Shown: in pieces, positions 23,901-36,500 of the stretch | Position numbering within the stretch: the stretch's first letter is position 1 | How the letters are laid out: the number at the start of each line of letters is the position of its first letter | Source of the DNA: Bufo bufo | Taxonomy: Eukaryota > Chordata > Amphibia > Anura > Bufonidae | Reading direction: 5' to 3' | NCBI RefSeq assembly: GCF_905171765.1 | Contig: NC_053398.1 | Span: 49,940,323-50,004,322, forward strand | DNA length: 64,000 nt | Notes under the pieces: model-generated | Seen by the model: only the letters and a program-made list of their open reading frames with translations | Databases searched by the model: none | Told to the model about the DNA's origin: nothing | Position numbers and translations under genes: made by a program

Positions 23901-26900
23901 AGTTACAGATCTATGAAAGGATAATGGCGAGAGCAGTGAAGAAGCAGAGGTGCATTGCAGTTTCTCTTTTAGATGAGGTGAGTGCAGAAAACGGCTTTTC
24001 CAGCTTGATATTTTTCAGATCCTATTGTCAAGAGTGGCTCTCCGCTCGACAATGTGGTTGAGAAAGGCAGCCCCCATAAAATGCAAGTACGATGTCATTC
24101 CTAAGAAACAATGTTTCGAAACGGTCATTTGACTCGAAGTGGGGTTGGGGTCACTTCTCTTATTCTTCTGAACAGTGCAGTTCAAGAGTCAGGATCCCTA
24201 TATGATTTCACTGGCGAATGCTATGAACCTGTGTTCTTTGGTAAATATACAATTATTATTCTACACATATTTCACTGTAATTGTTTACCAGTGTTTGTTG
24301 ATGAGATGAAATGTTTGTGGGGGGGGGGGGGGGTAGCTTCTGTTGCTTTTTTGTTGTTTTATCAACAGAGTTATGAAGAAAACTAATGCAGGATAGCCAT
24401 CAAAATATGTAAGAACCCTCTCATATCTTACTATATGTTCGCTATGGTGAAAACAGTTTGACATGGAGATGTTGGTGGACTAAGCTTAAGTTGGGGTGTC
24501 TGGGGAGACTGTCCTTTGTTGGAATTAGTTACAGATCTATGAAAGGATAATGGCGAGAGCAGTGAAGAAGCAGAGGTGCATTGCAGTTTCTCTTTTAGAT
24601 GAGGTGAGTGCAGAAAACGGCTTTTCCAGCTTGATATTTTTCAGATCCTATTGTCAAGAGTGGCTCTCCGCTCGACAATGTGGTTGAGAAAGGCAGCCCC
24701 CATAAAATGCAAGTACGATGTCATTCCTAAGAAACAATGTTTCGAAACGGTCATTTGACTCGAAGTGGGGTTGGGGTCACTTCTCTTATTCTTCTGAACA
24801 GTGCAGTTCAAGAGTCAGGATCCCTATATGATTTCGCTGGCGAATGCTATGAACCTGTGTTCTTTGGTAAATATACAATTATTATTCTACACATATTTCA
24901 CTGTAATTGTTTACCAGTGTTTGTTGATGAGATGAAATGTTTGTGGGGGGGGGGGGGTAGCTTCTGTTGCTTTATTGTTGTTTTATCAACAGAGTTATGA
25001 AGAAAACTAATGCAGGATAGCCATCAAAATATGTAAGAACCCTCTCATATCTTACTATATGTTCGCTATGGTGAAAACAGTTTGACATGGAGATGTTGGT
25101 GGACTAAGCTTAAGTTGGGGTGTCTGGGGAAACTGTCCTTTGTTGGAATTAGTTACAGATCTATGAAAGGATAATGGCGAGAGCAGTGAAGAAGCAGAGG
25201 TGCATTGCAGTTTCTCTTTTAGATGAGGTGAGTGCAGAAAACGGCTTTTCCAGCTTGATATTTTTCAGATCCTATTGTCAAGAGTGGCTCTCCGCTCGAC
25301 AATGTGGTTGAGAAAGGCAGCCCCCATAAAATGCAAGTACGATGTCATTCCTAAGAAACAATGTTTCGAAACGGTCATTTGACTCGAAGTGGGGTTGGGG
25401 TCACTTCTCTTATTCTTCTGAACAGTGCAGTTCAAGAGTCAGGATCCCTATATGATTTCGCTGGCGAATGCTATGAACCTGTGTTCTTTGGTAAATATAC
25501 AATTATTATTCTACACATATTTCACTGTAATTATTTACCAGTGTTTGTTGATGAGATGAAATGTTTGTGGGGGGGGGGGGGGTAGCTTCTGTTGCTTTAT
25601 TGTTGTTTTATCAACAGAGTTATGAAGAAAACTAATGCAGGATAGCCATCAAAATATGTAAGAACCCTCTCATATCTTACTATATGTTCGCTATGGTGAA
25701 AACAGTTTGACATGGAGATGTTGGTGGACTAAGCTTAAGTTGGGGTGTCTGGGGAAACTGTCCTTTGTTGGAATTAGTTACAGATCTATGAAAGGATAAT
25801 GGCGAGAGCAGTGAAGAAGCAGAGGTGCATTGCAGTTTCTCTTTTAGATGAGGTGAGTGCAGAAAACGGCTTTTCCAGCTTGATATTTTTCAGATCCTAT
25901 TGTCAAGAGTGGCTCTCCGCTCGACAATGTGGTTGAGAAAGGCAGCCCCCATAAAATGCAAGTACGATGTCATTCCTAAGAAACAATGTTTCGAAACGGT
26001 CATTTGACTCGAAGTGGGGTTGGGGTCACTTCTCTTATTCTTCTGAACAGTGCAGTTCAAGAGTCAGGATCCCTATATGATTTCACTGGCGAATGCTATG
26101 AACCTGTGTTCTTTGGTAAATATACAATTATTATTCTACACATATTTCACTGTAATTGTTTACCAGTGTTTGTTGATGAGATGAAATGTTTGTGGGGGGG
26201 GGGGGGTAGCTTCTGTTGCTTTTTTGTTGTTTTATCAACAGAGTTATGAAGAAAACTAATGCAGGATAGCCATCAAAATATGTAAGAACCCTCTCATATC
26301 TTACTATATGTTCGCTATGGTGAAAACAGTTTGACATGGAGATGTTGGTGGACTAAGCTTAAGTTGGGGTGTCTGGGGAGACTGTCCTTTGTTGGAATTA
26401 GTTACAGATCTATGAAAGGATAATGGCGAGAGCAGTGAAGAAGCAGAGGTGCATTGCAGTTTCTCTTTTAGATGAGGTGAGTGCAGAAAACGGCTTTTCC
26501 AGCTTGATATTTTTCAGATCCTATTGTCAAGAGTGGCTCTCCGCTCGACAATGTGGTTGAGAAAGGCAGCCCCCATAAAATGCAAGTACGATGTCATTCC
26601 TAAGAAACAATGTTTCGAAACGGTCATTTGACTCGAAGTGGGGTTGGGGTCACTTCTCTTATTCTTCTGAACAGTGCAGTTCAAGAGTCAGGATCCCTAT
26701 ATGATTTCGCTGGCGAATGCTATGAACCTGTGTTCTTTGGTAAATATACAATTATTATTCTACACATATTTCACTGTAATTGTTTACCAGTGTTTGTTGA
26801 TGAGATGAAATGTTTGTGGGGGGGGGGGGGGGGAGCTTCTGTTGCTTTTTTGTTGTTTTATCAACAGAGTTATGAAGAAAACTAATGCAGGATAGCCATC

Positions 26901-27097
26901 AAAATATGTAAGAACCCTCTCATATCTTACTATATGTTCGCTATGGTGAAAACAGTTTGACATGGAGATGTTGGTGGACTAAGCTTAAGTTGGGGTGTCT
27001 GGGGAGACTGTCCTTTGTTGGAATTAGTTACAGATCTATGAAAGGATAATGGCGAGAGCAGTGAAGAAGCAGAGGTGCATTGCAGTTTCTCTTTTAG
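11995..27097 (+). repeat. Left satellite array: 24 L-type monomers of ~625 bp
   Basis: Head-to-tail monomers of 619-629 bp, one HindIII site (AAGCTT) each. The landmark ATGTTTCGAAACGG falls at 12,255, 12,882, 13,502, 14,125, 14,753, 15,374, 15,996, 16,615, 17,241, 17,867, 18,490, 19,116, 19,741, 20,367, 20,992, 21,617, 22,236, 22,859, 23,488, 24,111, 24,737, 25,361, 25,986 and 26,610. Copies are nearly identical; most length change is in one poly-G tract before GTAGC. Recurrent variants include CACTGG/CGCTGG, GCTTTTTT/GCTTTATT, GGGAGAC/GGGAAAC and CTAAG/CGAAG. Each copy holds a 72-92-codon ORF starting MFRNGHL, whose end shifts with the G-tract length; I treat it as non-coding. The array is cut by the gap. 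Confidence 0.97.
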
Positions 27098-27597
27098 NNN
27101 NNNNNNNNNNNNNNNNNNNNNNNNNNNNNNNNNNNNNNNNNNNNNNNNNNNNNNNNNNNNNNNNNNNNNNNNNNNNNNNNNNNNNNNNNNNNNNNNNNNN
27201 NNNNNNNNNNNNNNNNNNNNNNNNNNNNNNNNNNNNNNNNNNNNNNNNNNNNNNNNNNNNNNNNNNNNNNNNNNNNNNNNNNNNNNNNNNNNNNNNNNNN
27301 NNNNNNNNNNNNNNNNNNNNNNNNNNNNNNNNNNNNNNNNNNNNNNNNNNNNNNNNNNNNNNNNNNNNNNNNNNNNNNNNNNNNNNNNNNNNNNNNNNNN
27401 NNNNNNNNNNNNNNNNNNNNNNNNNNNNNNNNNNNNNNNNNNNNNNNNNNNNNNNNNNNNNNNNNNNNNNNNNNNNNNNNNNNNNNNNNNNNNNNNNNNN
27501 NNNNNNNNNNNNNNNNNNNNNNNNNNNNNNNNNNNNNNNNNNNNNNNNNNNNNNNNNNNNNNNNNNNNNNNNNNNNNNNNNNNNNNNNNNNNNNNNN
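27098..27597. other. Assembly gap, 500 N
   Basis: Exactly 500 unknown bases separate the left array (L-type, + orientation) from the right array (R-type, opposite orientation). A round number suggests a fixed-size scaffolding placeholder, so the true distance, content and even adjacency of the two sides are unknown. The arithmetic centre of the palindrome (about 27,403) falls inside it. Confidence 1.
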
Positions 27598-30500
27598 GTT
27601 CTTACATATTTTGATGGCTAGCCTGCATTAGTTTTCTTCATAACTCTGCTGATAAAAAAGAATAAAGCAATACAACCCACCTCCCAAAAACATTTCATCA
27701 AGTCAAAGTACACCAGCAATTACAGTGAAATATGTGTATATTAATTGTATATTTACCACATAAAAAAGGTTCCTAGCCATTGTCAGTGAAATCATACATG
27801 GTTGCTGTTGAAATCAAGGAGAAGACAAGCGTCCACAACCCACATGATGGAAAACACTGTTGCTCAACAACAATAGTGTATATTACTTGCATTTTGTGGG
27901 GGCTGCCTTCCTCAACCACTTTGTCTAGCGGAGAGCCACTCTTGACAAATGGATCTGAAAAATATCAAGCTGGAAAAGCCTTTCTGCACTCACCTCATCT
28001 AAAAGAGAAACTGCAATGCACCTCTGCTCTCGCCATTATCCTTTAATAGATCTGTAACTAATTCCAACAAAGGACAGTCTCCCCAGACACCCCAACTTAA
28101 GCTTAGTCCACCAACATCTCCATGTCAAACTGTTTTCACCATAGCAAAATATATTGAGATGAGAGGGTTCTTACATATTTTGATGGCTAGCCTGCATTAG
28201 TTTTCTTCATAACTCTGCTGATAAAAAAGAATAAAGCAATACAACCCACCTCCCAAAAACATTTCATCAAGTCAAAGTACACCAGCAATTACAGTGAAAT
28301 ATGTGTATATTAATTGTATATTTACCACATAAAAAAGGTTCCTAGCCATTGTCAGTGAAATCATACATGGTTGCTGTTGAAATCAAGGAGAAGACAAGCG
28401 TCCACAACCCACATGATGGAAAACACTGTTGCTCAACAACAATAGTGTATATTACTTGCATTTTGTGGGGGCTGCCTTCCTCAACCACTTTGTCTAGCGG
28501 AGAGCCACTCTTGACAAATGGATCTGAAAAATATCAAGCTGGAAAAGCCTTTCTGCACTCACCTCATCTAAAAGAGAAACTGCAATGCACCTCTGCTTCT
28601 TCACTGCTCTCGCCATTATCCTTTAATAGATCTGTAACTAATTCCAACAAAGGACAGTCTCCCCAGACACCCCAACTTAAGCTTAGTCCACCAACATCTC
28701 CATGTCAAACAGTTTTCACCATAGCAAAATATATTGAGATGAGAGGGTTCTTACATATTTTGATGGCTAGCCTGCATTAGTTTTCTTCATAACTCTGCTG
28801 ATAAAAAAGAATAAAGCAATACAACCACCTCCCAAAAACATTTCATCAAGTCAAAGTACACCAGCAATTACAGTGAAATATGTGTATATTAATTGTATAT
28901 TTACCACATAAAAAAGGTTCCTAGCCATTGTCAGTGAAATCATACATGGTTGCTGTTGAAATCAAGGAGAAGACAAGCGTCCACAACCCACATGATGGAA
29001 AACACTGTTGCTCAACAACAATAGTGTATATTACTTGCATTTTGTGGGGGCTGCCTTCCTCAACCACTTTGTCTAGCGGAGAGCCACTCTTGACAAATGG
29101 ATCTGAAAAATATCAAGCTGGAAAAGCCTTTCTGCACTCACCTCATCTAAATGAGAAACTGCAATGCACCTCTGCTCTCGCCATTATCCTTTAATAGATC
29201 TGTAACTAATTCCAACAAAGGACAGTCTCCCCAGACACCCCAACTTAAGCTTAGTCCACCAACATCTCCATGTCAAACTGTTTTCACCATAGCAAAATAT
29301 ATTGTGAGATGAGAGGGTTCTTACATATTTTGATGGCTATCCTGCATTAGTTTTCTTCATAACTCTGCTGATAAAAAAGAATAAAGCAATACAACCCACC
29401 TCCCAAAAACATTTCATCAAGTCAACGTACACCAGCAATTACAGTGAAATATGTGTATATTAATTGTATATTTACCACAGAAAAAAGGTTCCTAGCCATT
29501 GTCCGTGAAATCATACATGGTTGCTGTTGAATTGCACTGTTGAAATCAAGGAGAAGACAAGCGTCCACAACCCACATGATGGAAAACACTGTTGCTCAAC
29601 AACAATAGTGTATATTACTTGCATTTTGTGGGGGCTGCCTTCCTCAACCACTTTGTCAAGCGGAGAGCCACTCTTGACAAATGGATCTGAAAAATATCAA
29701 GCTGGAAAAGCCTTTCTGCACTCACCTCATCTAAAAGAGAAACTGCAATGCACCTCTGCTTCTTCACTGCTCTCGCCATTATCCTTTAATAGATCTGTAA
29801 CTAATTCCAACAAAGGACAGTCTCCCCAGACACCCCAACTTAAGCTTAGTCCACCAACATCTCCATGTCAAACTGTTTTCACCATAGCAAAATATATTGA
29901 GATGAGAGGGTTCTTACATATTTTGATGGCTAGCCTGCATTAGTTTTCTTCATAACTCTGCTGATAAAAAAGAATAAAGCAATACAACCCACCTCCCAAA
30001 AACATTTCATCAAGTCAAAGTACACCAGCAATTACAGTGAAATATGTGTATATTAATTGTATATTTACCACATAAAAAAGGTTCCTAGCCATTGTCAGTG
30101 AAATCATACATGGTTGCTGTTGAAATCAAGGAGAAGACAAGCGTCCACAACCCACATGATGGAAAACACTGTTGCTCAACAACAATAGTGTATATTACTT
30201 GCATTTTGTGGGGGCTGCCTTCCTCAACCACTTTGTCTAGCGGAGAGCCACTCTTGACAAATGGATCTGAAAAATATCAAGCTGGAAAAGCCTTTCTGCA
30301 CTCACCTCATCTAAATGAGAAACTGCAATGCACCTCTGCTTCTTCACTGCTCTCGCCATTATCCTTTAATAGATCTGTAACTAATTCCAACAAAGGACAG
30401 TCTCCCCAGACACCCCAACTTAAGCTTAGTCCACCAACATCTCCATGTCAAACAGTTTTCACCATAGCAAAATATATTGAGATGAGAGGGTTCTTACATA

Positions 30501-33500
30501 TTTTGATGGCTAGCCTGCATTAGTTTTCTTCATAACTCTGCTGATAAAAAAGAATAAAGCAATACAACCCACCTCCCAAAAACATTTCATCAAGTCAAAG
30601 TACACCAGCAATTACAGTGAAATATGTGTATATTAATTGTATATTTACCACAGAAAAAAGGTTCCTAGCCATTGTCCGTGAAATCATACATGGTTGCTGT
30701 TGAAATCAAGGAGAAGACAAGCGTCCACAACCCACATGATGGAAAACACTGTTGCTCAACAACAATAGTGTATATTACTTGCATTTTGTGGGGGCTGCCT
30801 TCCTCAACCACTTTGTCTAGCGGAGAGCCACTCTTGACAAATGGATCTGAAAAATATCAAGCTGGAAAAGCCTTTCTGCACTCACCTCATCTAAAAGAGA
30901 AACTGCAATGCATCTCTGCTCTCGCCATTATCCTTTAATAGATCTGTAACTAATTCCAACAAAGGACAGTCTCCCCAGACACCCCAACTTAAGCTTAGTC
31001 CACCAACATCTCCATGTCAAACTGTTTTCACCATAGCAAAATATATTGAGATGAGAGGGTTCTTACATATTTTGATGGCTAGCCTGCATTAGTTTTCTTC
31101 ATAACTCTGCTGATAAAAAAGAATAAAGCAATACAACCCACCTCCCAAAAACATTTCATCAAGTCAAAGTACACCAGCAATTACAGTGAAATATGTGTAT
31201 ATTAATTGTATATTTACCACATAAAAAAGGTTCCTAGCCATTGTCAGTGAAATCATACATGGTTGCTGTTGAAATCAAGGAGAAGACAAGCGTCCACAAC
31301 CCACATGATGGAAAACACTGTTGCTCAACAACAATAGTGTATATTACTTGCATTTTGTGGGGGCTGCCTTCCTCAACCACTTTGTCTAGCGGAGAGCCAC
31401 TCTTGACAAATGGATCTGAAAAATATCAAGCTGGAAAAGCCTTTCTGCACTCACCTCATCTAAAAGAGAAACTGCAATGCACCTCTGCTTCTTCACTGCT
31501 CTCGCCATTATCCTTTAATAGATCTGTAACTAATTCCAACAAAGGACAGTCTCCCCAGACACCCCAACTTAAGCTTAGTCCACCAACATCTCCATGTCAA
31601 ACAGTTTTCACCATAGCAAAATATATTGAGATGAGAGGGTTCTTACATATTTTGATGGCTAGCCTGCATTAGTTTTCTTCATAACTCTGCTGATAAAAAA
31701 GAATAAAGCAATACAACCCACCTCCCAAAAACATTTCATCAAGTCAAAGTACACCAGCAATTACAGTGAAATATGTGTATATTAATTGTATATTTACCAC
31801 ATAAAATAGGTTCCTAGCCATTGTCAGTGAAATCATACATGGTTGCTGTTGAAATCAAGGAGAAGACAAGCGTCCACAACCCACATGATGGAAAACACTG
31901 TTGCTCAACAACAATAGTGTATATTACTTGCATTTTGTGGGGGCTGCCTTCCTCAACCACTTTGTCTAGCGGAGAGCCACTCTTGACAAATGGATCTGAA
32001 AAATATCAAGCTGGAAAAGCCTTTCTGCACTCACCTCATCTAAAAGAGAAACTGCAATGCACCTCTGCTCTCGCCATTATCCTTTAATAGATCTGTAACT
32101 AATTCCAACAAAGGACAGTCTCCCCAGACACCCCAACTTAAGCTTAGTCCACCAACATCTCCATGTCAAACTGTTTTCACCATAGCAAAATATATTGTGA
32201 GATGAGAGGGTTCTTACATATTTTGATGGCTATCCTGCATTAGTTTTCTTCATAACTCTGCTGATAAAAAAGAATAAAGCAATACAACCCACCTCCCAAA
32301 AACATTTCATCAAGTCAACGTACACCAGCAATTACAGTGAAATATGTGTATATTAATTGTATATTTACCACAGAAAAAAGGTTCCTAGCCATTGTCCGTG
32401 AAATCATACATGGTTGCTGTTGAATTGCACTGTTGAAATCAAGGAGAAGACAAGCGTCCACAACCCACATGATGGAAAACACTGTTGCTCAACAACAATA
32501 GTGTATATTACTTGCATTTTGTGGGGGCTGCCTTCCTCAACCACTTTGTCAAGCGGAGAGCCACTCTTGACAAATGGATCTGAAAAATATCAAGCTGGAA
32601 AAGCCTTTCTGCACTCACCTCATCTAAAAGAGAAACTGCAATGCACCTCTGCTTCTTCACTGCTCTCGCCATTATCCTTTAATAGATCTGTAACTAATTC
32701 CAACAAAGGACAGTCTCCCCAGACACCCCAACTTAAGCTTAGTCCACCAACATCTCCATGTCAAACTGTTTTCACCATAGCAAAATATATTGAGATGAGA
32801 GGGTTCTTACATATTTTGATGGCTAGCCTGCATTAGTTTTCTTCATAACTCTGCTGATAAAAAAGAATAAAGCAATACAACCCACCTCCCAAAAACATTT
32901 CATCAAGTCAAAGTACACCAGCAATTACAGTGAAATATGTGTATATTAATTGTATATTTACCACATAAAAAAGGTTCCTAGCCATTGTCAGTGAAATCAT
33001 ACATGGTTGCTGTTGAAATCAAGGAGAAGACAAGCGTCCACAACCCACATGATGGAAAACACTGTTGCTCAACAACAATAGTGTATATTACTTGCATTTT
33101 GTGGGGGCTGCCTTCCTCAACCACTTTGTCTAGCGGAGAGCCACTCTTGACAAATGGATCTGAAAAATATCAAGCTGGAAAAGCCTTTCTGCACTCACCT
33201 CATCTAAATGAGAAACTGCAATGCACCTCTGCTTCTTCACTGCTCTCGCCATTATCCTTTAATAGATCTGTAACTAATTCCAACAAAGGACAGTCTCCCC
33301 AGACACCCCAACTTAAGCTTAGTCCACCAACATCTCCATGTCAAACTGTTTTCACCATAGCAAAATATATTGTGAGATGAGAGGGTTCTTACATATTTTG
33401 ATGGCTATCCTGCATTAGTTTTCTTCATAACTCTGCTGATAAAAAAGAATAAAGCAATACAACCCACCTCCCAAAAACATTTCATCAAGTCAACGTACAC

Positions 33501-36500
33501 CAGCAATTACAGTAAAATATGTGTATATTAATTGTATATTTACCACAGAAAAAAGGTTCCTAGCCATTGTCCGTGAAATTATACATGGTTGCTGTTGAAT
33601 TGCACTGTTGAAATCAAGGAGAAGACAAGCGTCCACAACCCACATGATGGAAAACACTGTTGCTCAACAACAATAGTGTATATTACTTGCATTTTGTGGG
33701 GGCTGCCTTCCTCAACCACTTTGTCAAGCGGAGAGCCACTCTTGACAAATGGATCTGAAAAATATCAAGCTGGAAAAGCCTTTCTGCACTCACCTCATCT
33801 AAAAGAGAAACGGCAATGCACCTCTGCTTCTTCACTGCTCTCGCCATTATCCTTTAATAGATCTGTAACTAATTCCAACAAAGGACAGTCTCCCCAGACA
33901 CCCCAACTTAAGCTTAGTCCACCAACATCTCCATGTCAAACAGTTTTCACCATAGCAAAATATATTGAGATGAGAGGGTTCTTACATATTTTGATAGCTA
34001 GCCTGCATTAGTTTTCTTCATAACTCTGCTGATAAAAAAGAATAAAGCAATACAACCAACCTCCCAAAAACATTTCATCAAGTCAAAGTACACCAGCAAT
34101 TACAGTGAAATATGTGTATATTAATTGTATATTTACCACATAAAAAAGGTTCCTAGCCATTGTCAGTGAAATCATACATGGTTGCTGTTGAAATCAAGGA
34201 GAAGACAAGCGTCCACAACCCACATGATGGAAAACACTGTTGCTCAACAACAATAGTGTATATTACTTGCATTTTGTGGGGGCTGCCTTCCTCAACCACT
34301 TTGTCTAGCGGAGAGCCACTCTTGACAAATGGATCTGAAAAATATCAAGCTGGAAAAGCCTTTCTGCACTCACCTCATCTAAAAGAGAAACTGCAATGCA
34401 CCTCTGCTTCTTCACTGCTCTCGCCATTATCCTTTAATAGATCTGTAACTAATTCCAACAAAGGACAGTCTCCCCAGACACCCCAACTTAAGCTTAGTCC
34501 ACCAACATCTCCATGTCAAACTGTTTTCACCATAGCAAAATATATTGTGAGATGAGAGGGTTCTTACATATTTTGATGGCTATCCTGCATTAGTTTTCTT
34601 CATAACTCTGCTGATAAAAAAGAATAAAGCAATACAACCCACCTCCCAAAAACATTTCATCAAGTCAACGTACACCAGCAATTACAGTGAAATATGTGTA
34701 TATTAATTGTATATTTACCACAGAAAAAAGGTTCCTAGCCATTGTCCGTGAAATCATACATGGTTGCTGTTGAATTGCACTGTTGAAATCAAGGAGAAGA
34801 CAAGCGTCCACAACCCACATGATGGAAAACACTGTTGCTCAACAACAATAGTGTATATTACTTGCATTTTGTGGGGGCTGCCTTCCTCAACCACTTTGTC
34901 AAGCGGAGAGCCACTCTTGACAAATGGATCTGAAAAATATCAAGCTGGAAAAGCCTTTCTGCACTCACCTCATCTAAAAGAGAAACTGCAATGCAGCTCT
35001 GCTTCTTCACTGCTCTCGCCATTATCCTTTAATAGATCTGTAACTAATTCCAACAAAGGACAGTCTCCCCAGACACCCCAACTTAAGCTTAGTCCACCAA
35101 CATCTCCATGTCAAACTGTTTTCACCATAGCAAAATATATTGAGATGAGAGGGTTCTTACATATTTTGATGGCTAGCCTGCATTAGTTTTCTTCATAACT
35201 CTGCTGATAAAAAAGAATAAAGCAATACAACCCACCTCCCAAAAACATTTCATCAAGTCAAAGTACACCAGCAATTACAGTGAAATATGTGTATATTAAT
35301 TGTATATTTACCACATAAAAAAGGTTCCTAGCCATTGTCAGTGAAATCATACATGGTTGCTGTTGAAATCAAGGAGAAGACAAGCGTCCACAACCCACAT
35401 GATGGAAAACACTGTTGCTCAACAACAATAGTGTATATTACTTGCATTTTGTGGGGGCTGCCTTCCTCAACCACTTTGTCTAGCGGAGAGCCACTCTTGA
35501 CAAATGGATCTGAAAAATATCAAGCTGGAAAAGCCTTTCTGCACTCACCTCATCTAAATGAGAAACTGCAATGCACCTCTGCTTCTTCACTGCTCTCGCC
35601 ATTATCCTTTAATAGATCTGTAACTAATTCCAACAAAGGACAGTCTCCCCAGACACCCCAACTTAAGCTTAGTCCACCAACATCTCCATGTCAAACAGTT
35701 TTCACCATAGCAAAATATATTGAGATGAGAGGGTTCTTACATATTTTGATGGCTAGCCTGCATTAGTTTTCTTCATAACTCTGCTGATAAAAAAGAATAA
35801 AGCAATACAACCCACCTCCCAAAAACATTTCATCCAGTCAAAGTACACCAGCAATTACAGTGAAATATGTGTATATTAATTGTATATTTACCACAGAAAA
35901 AAGGTTCCTAGCCATTGTCCGTGAAATCATACATGGTTGCTGTTGAAATCAAGGAGAAGACAAGCGTCCACAACCCACATGATGGAAAACACTGTTGCTC
36001 AACAACAATAGTGTATATTACTTGCATTTTGTGGGGGCTGCCTTCCTCAACCACTTTGTCTAGCGGAGAGCCACTCTTGACAAATGGATCTGAAAAATAT
36101 CAAGCTGGAAAAGCCTTTCTGCACTCACCTCATCTAAAAGAGAAACTGCAATGCACCTCTGCTCTCGCCATTATCCTTTAATAGATCTGTAACTAATTCC
36201 AACAAAGGACAGTCTCCCCAGACACCCCAACTTAAGCTTAGTCCACCAACATCTCTATGTCAAACTGTTTTCACCATAGCAAAATATATTGAGATGAGAG
36301 GGTTCTTACATATTTTGATGGCTAGCCTGCATTAGTTTTCTTCATAACTCTGCTGATAAAAAAGAATAAAGCAATACAACCCACCTCCCAAAAACATTTC
36401 ATCAAGTCAAAGTACACCAGCAATTACAGTGAAATATGTGTATATTAATTGTATATTTACCACATAAAAAAGGTTCCTAGCCATTGTCAGTGAAATCATA

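Noticed and set aside
12255..26885. Repeated 72-92-codon ORF (begins MFRNGHL) in all 24 left monomers, suggesting a tandem gene family
   Set aside because: All bases of the monomer are equally conserved, the ORF end shifts with poly-G length, and no domain, signal or promoter is seen. Conservation is explained by array homogenisation.
27049..27621. ORFs of 179 and 190 codons spanning the N block
   Set aside because: They are open only because N codons are not counted as stops.
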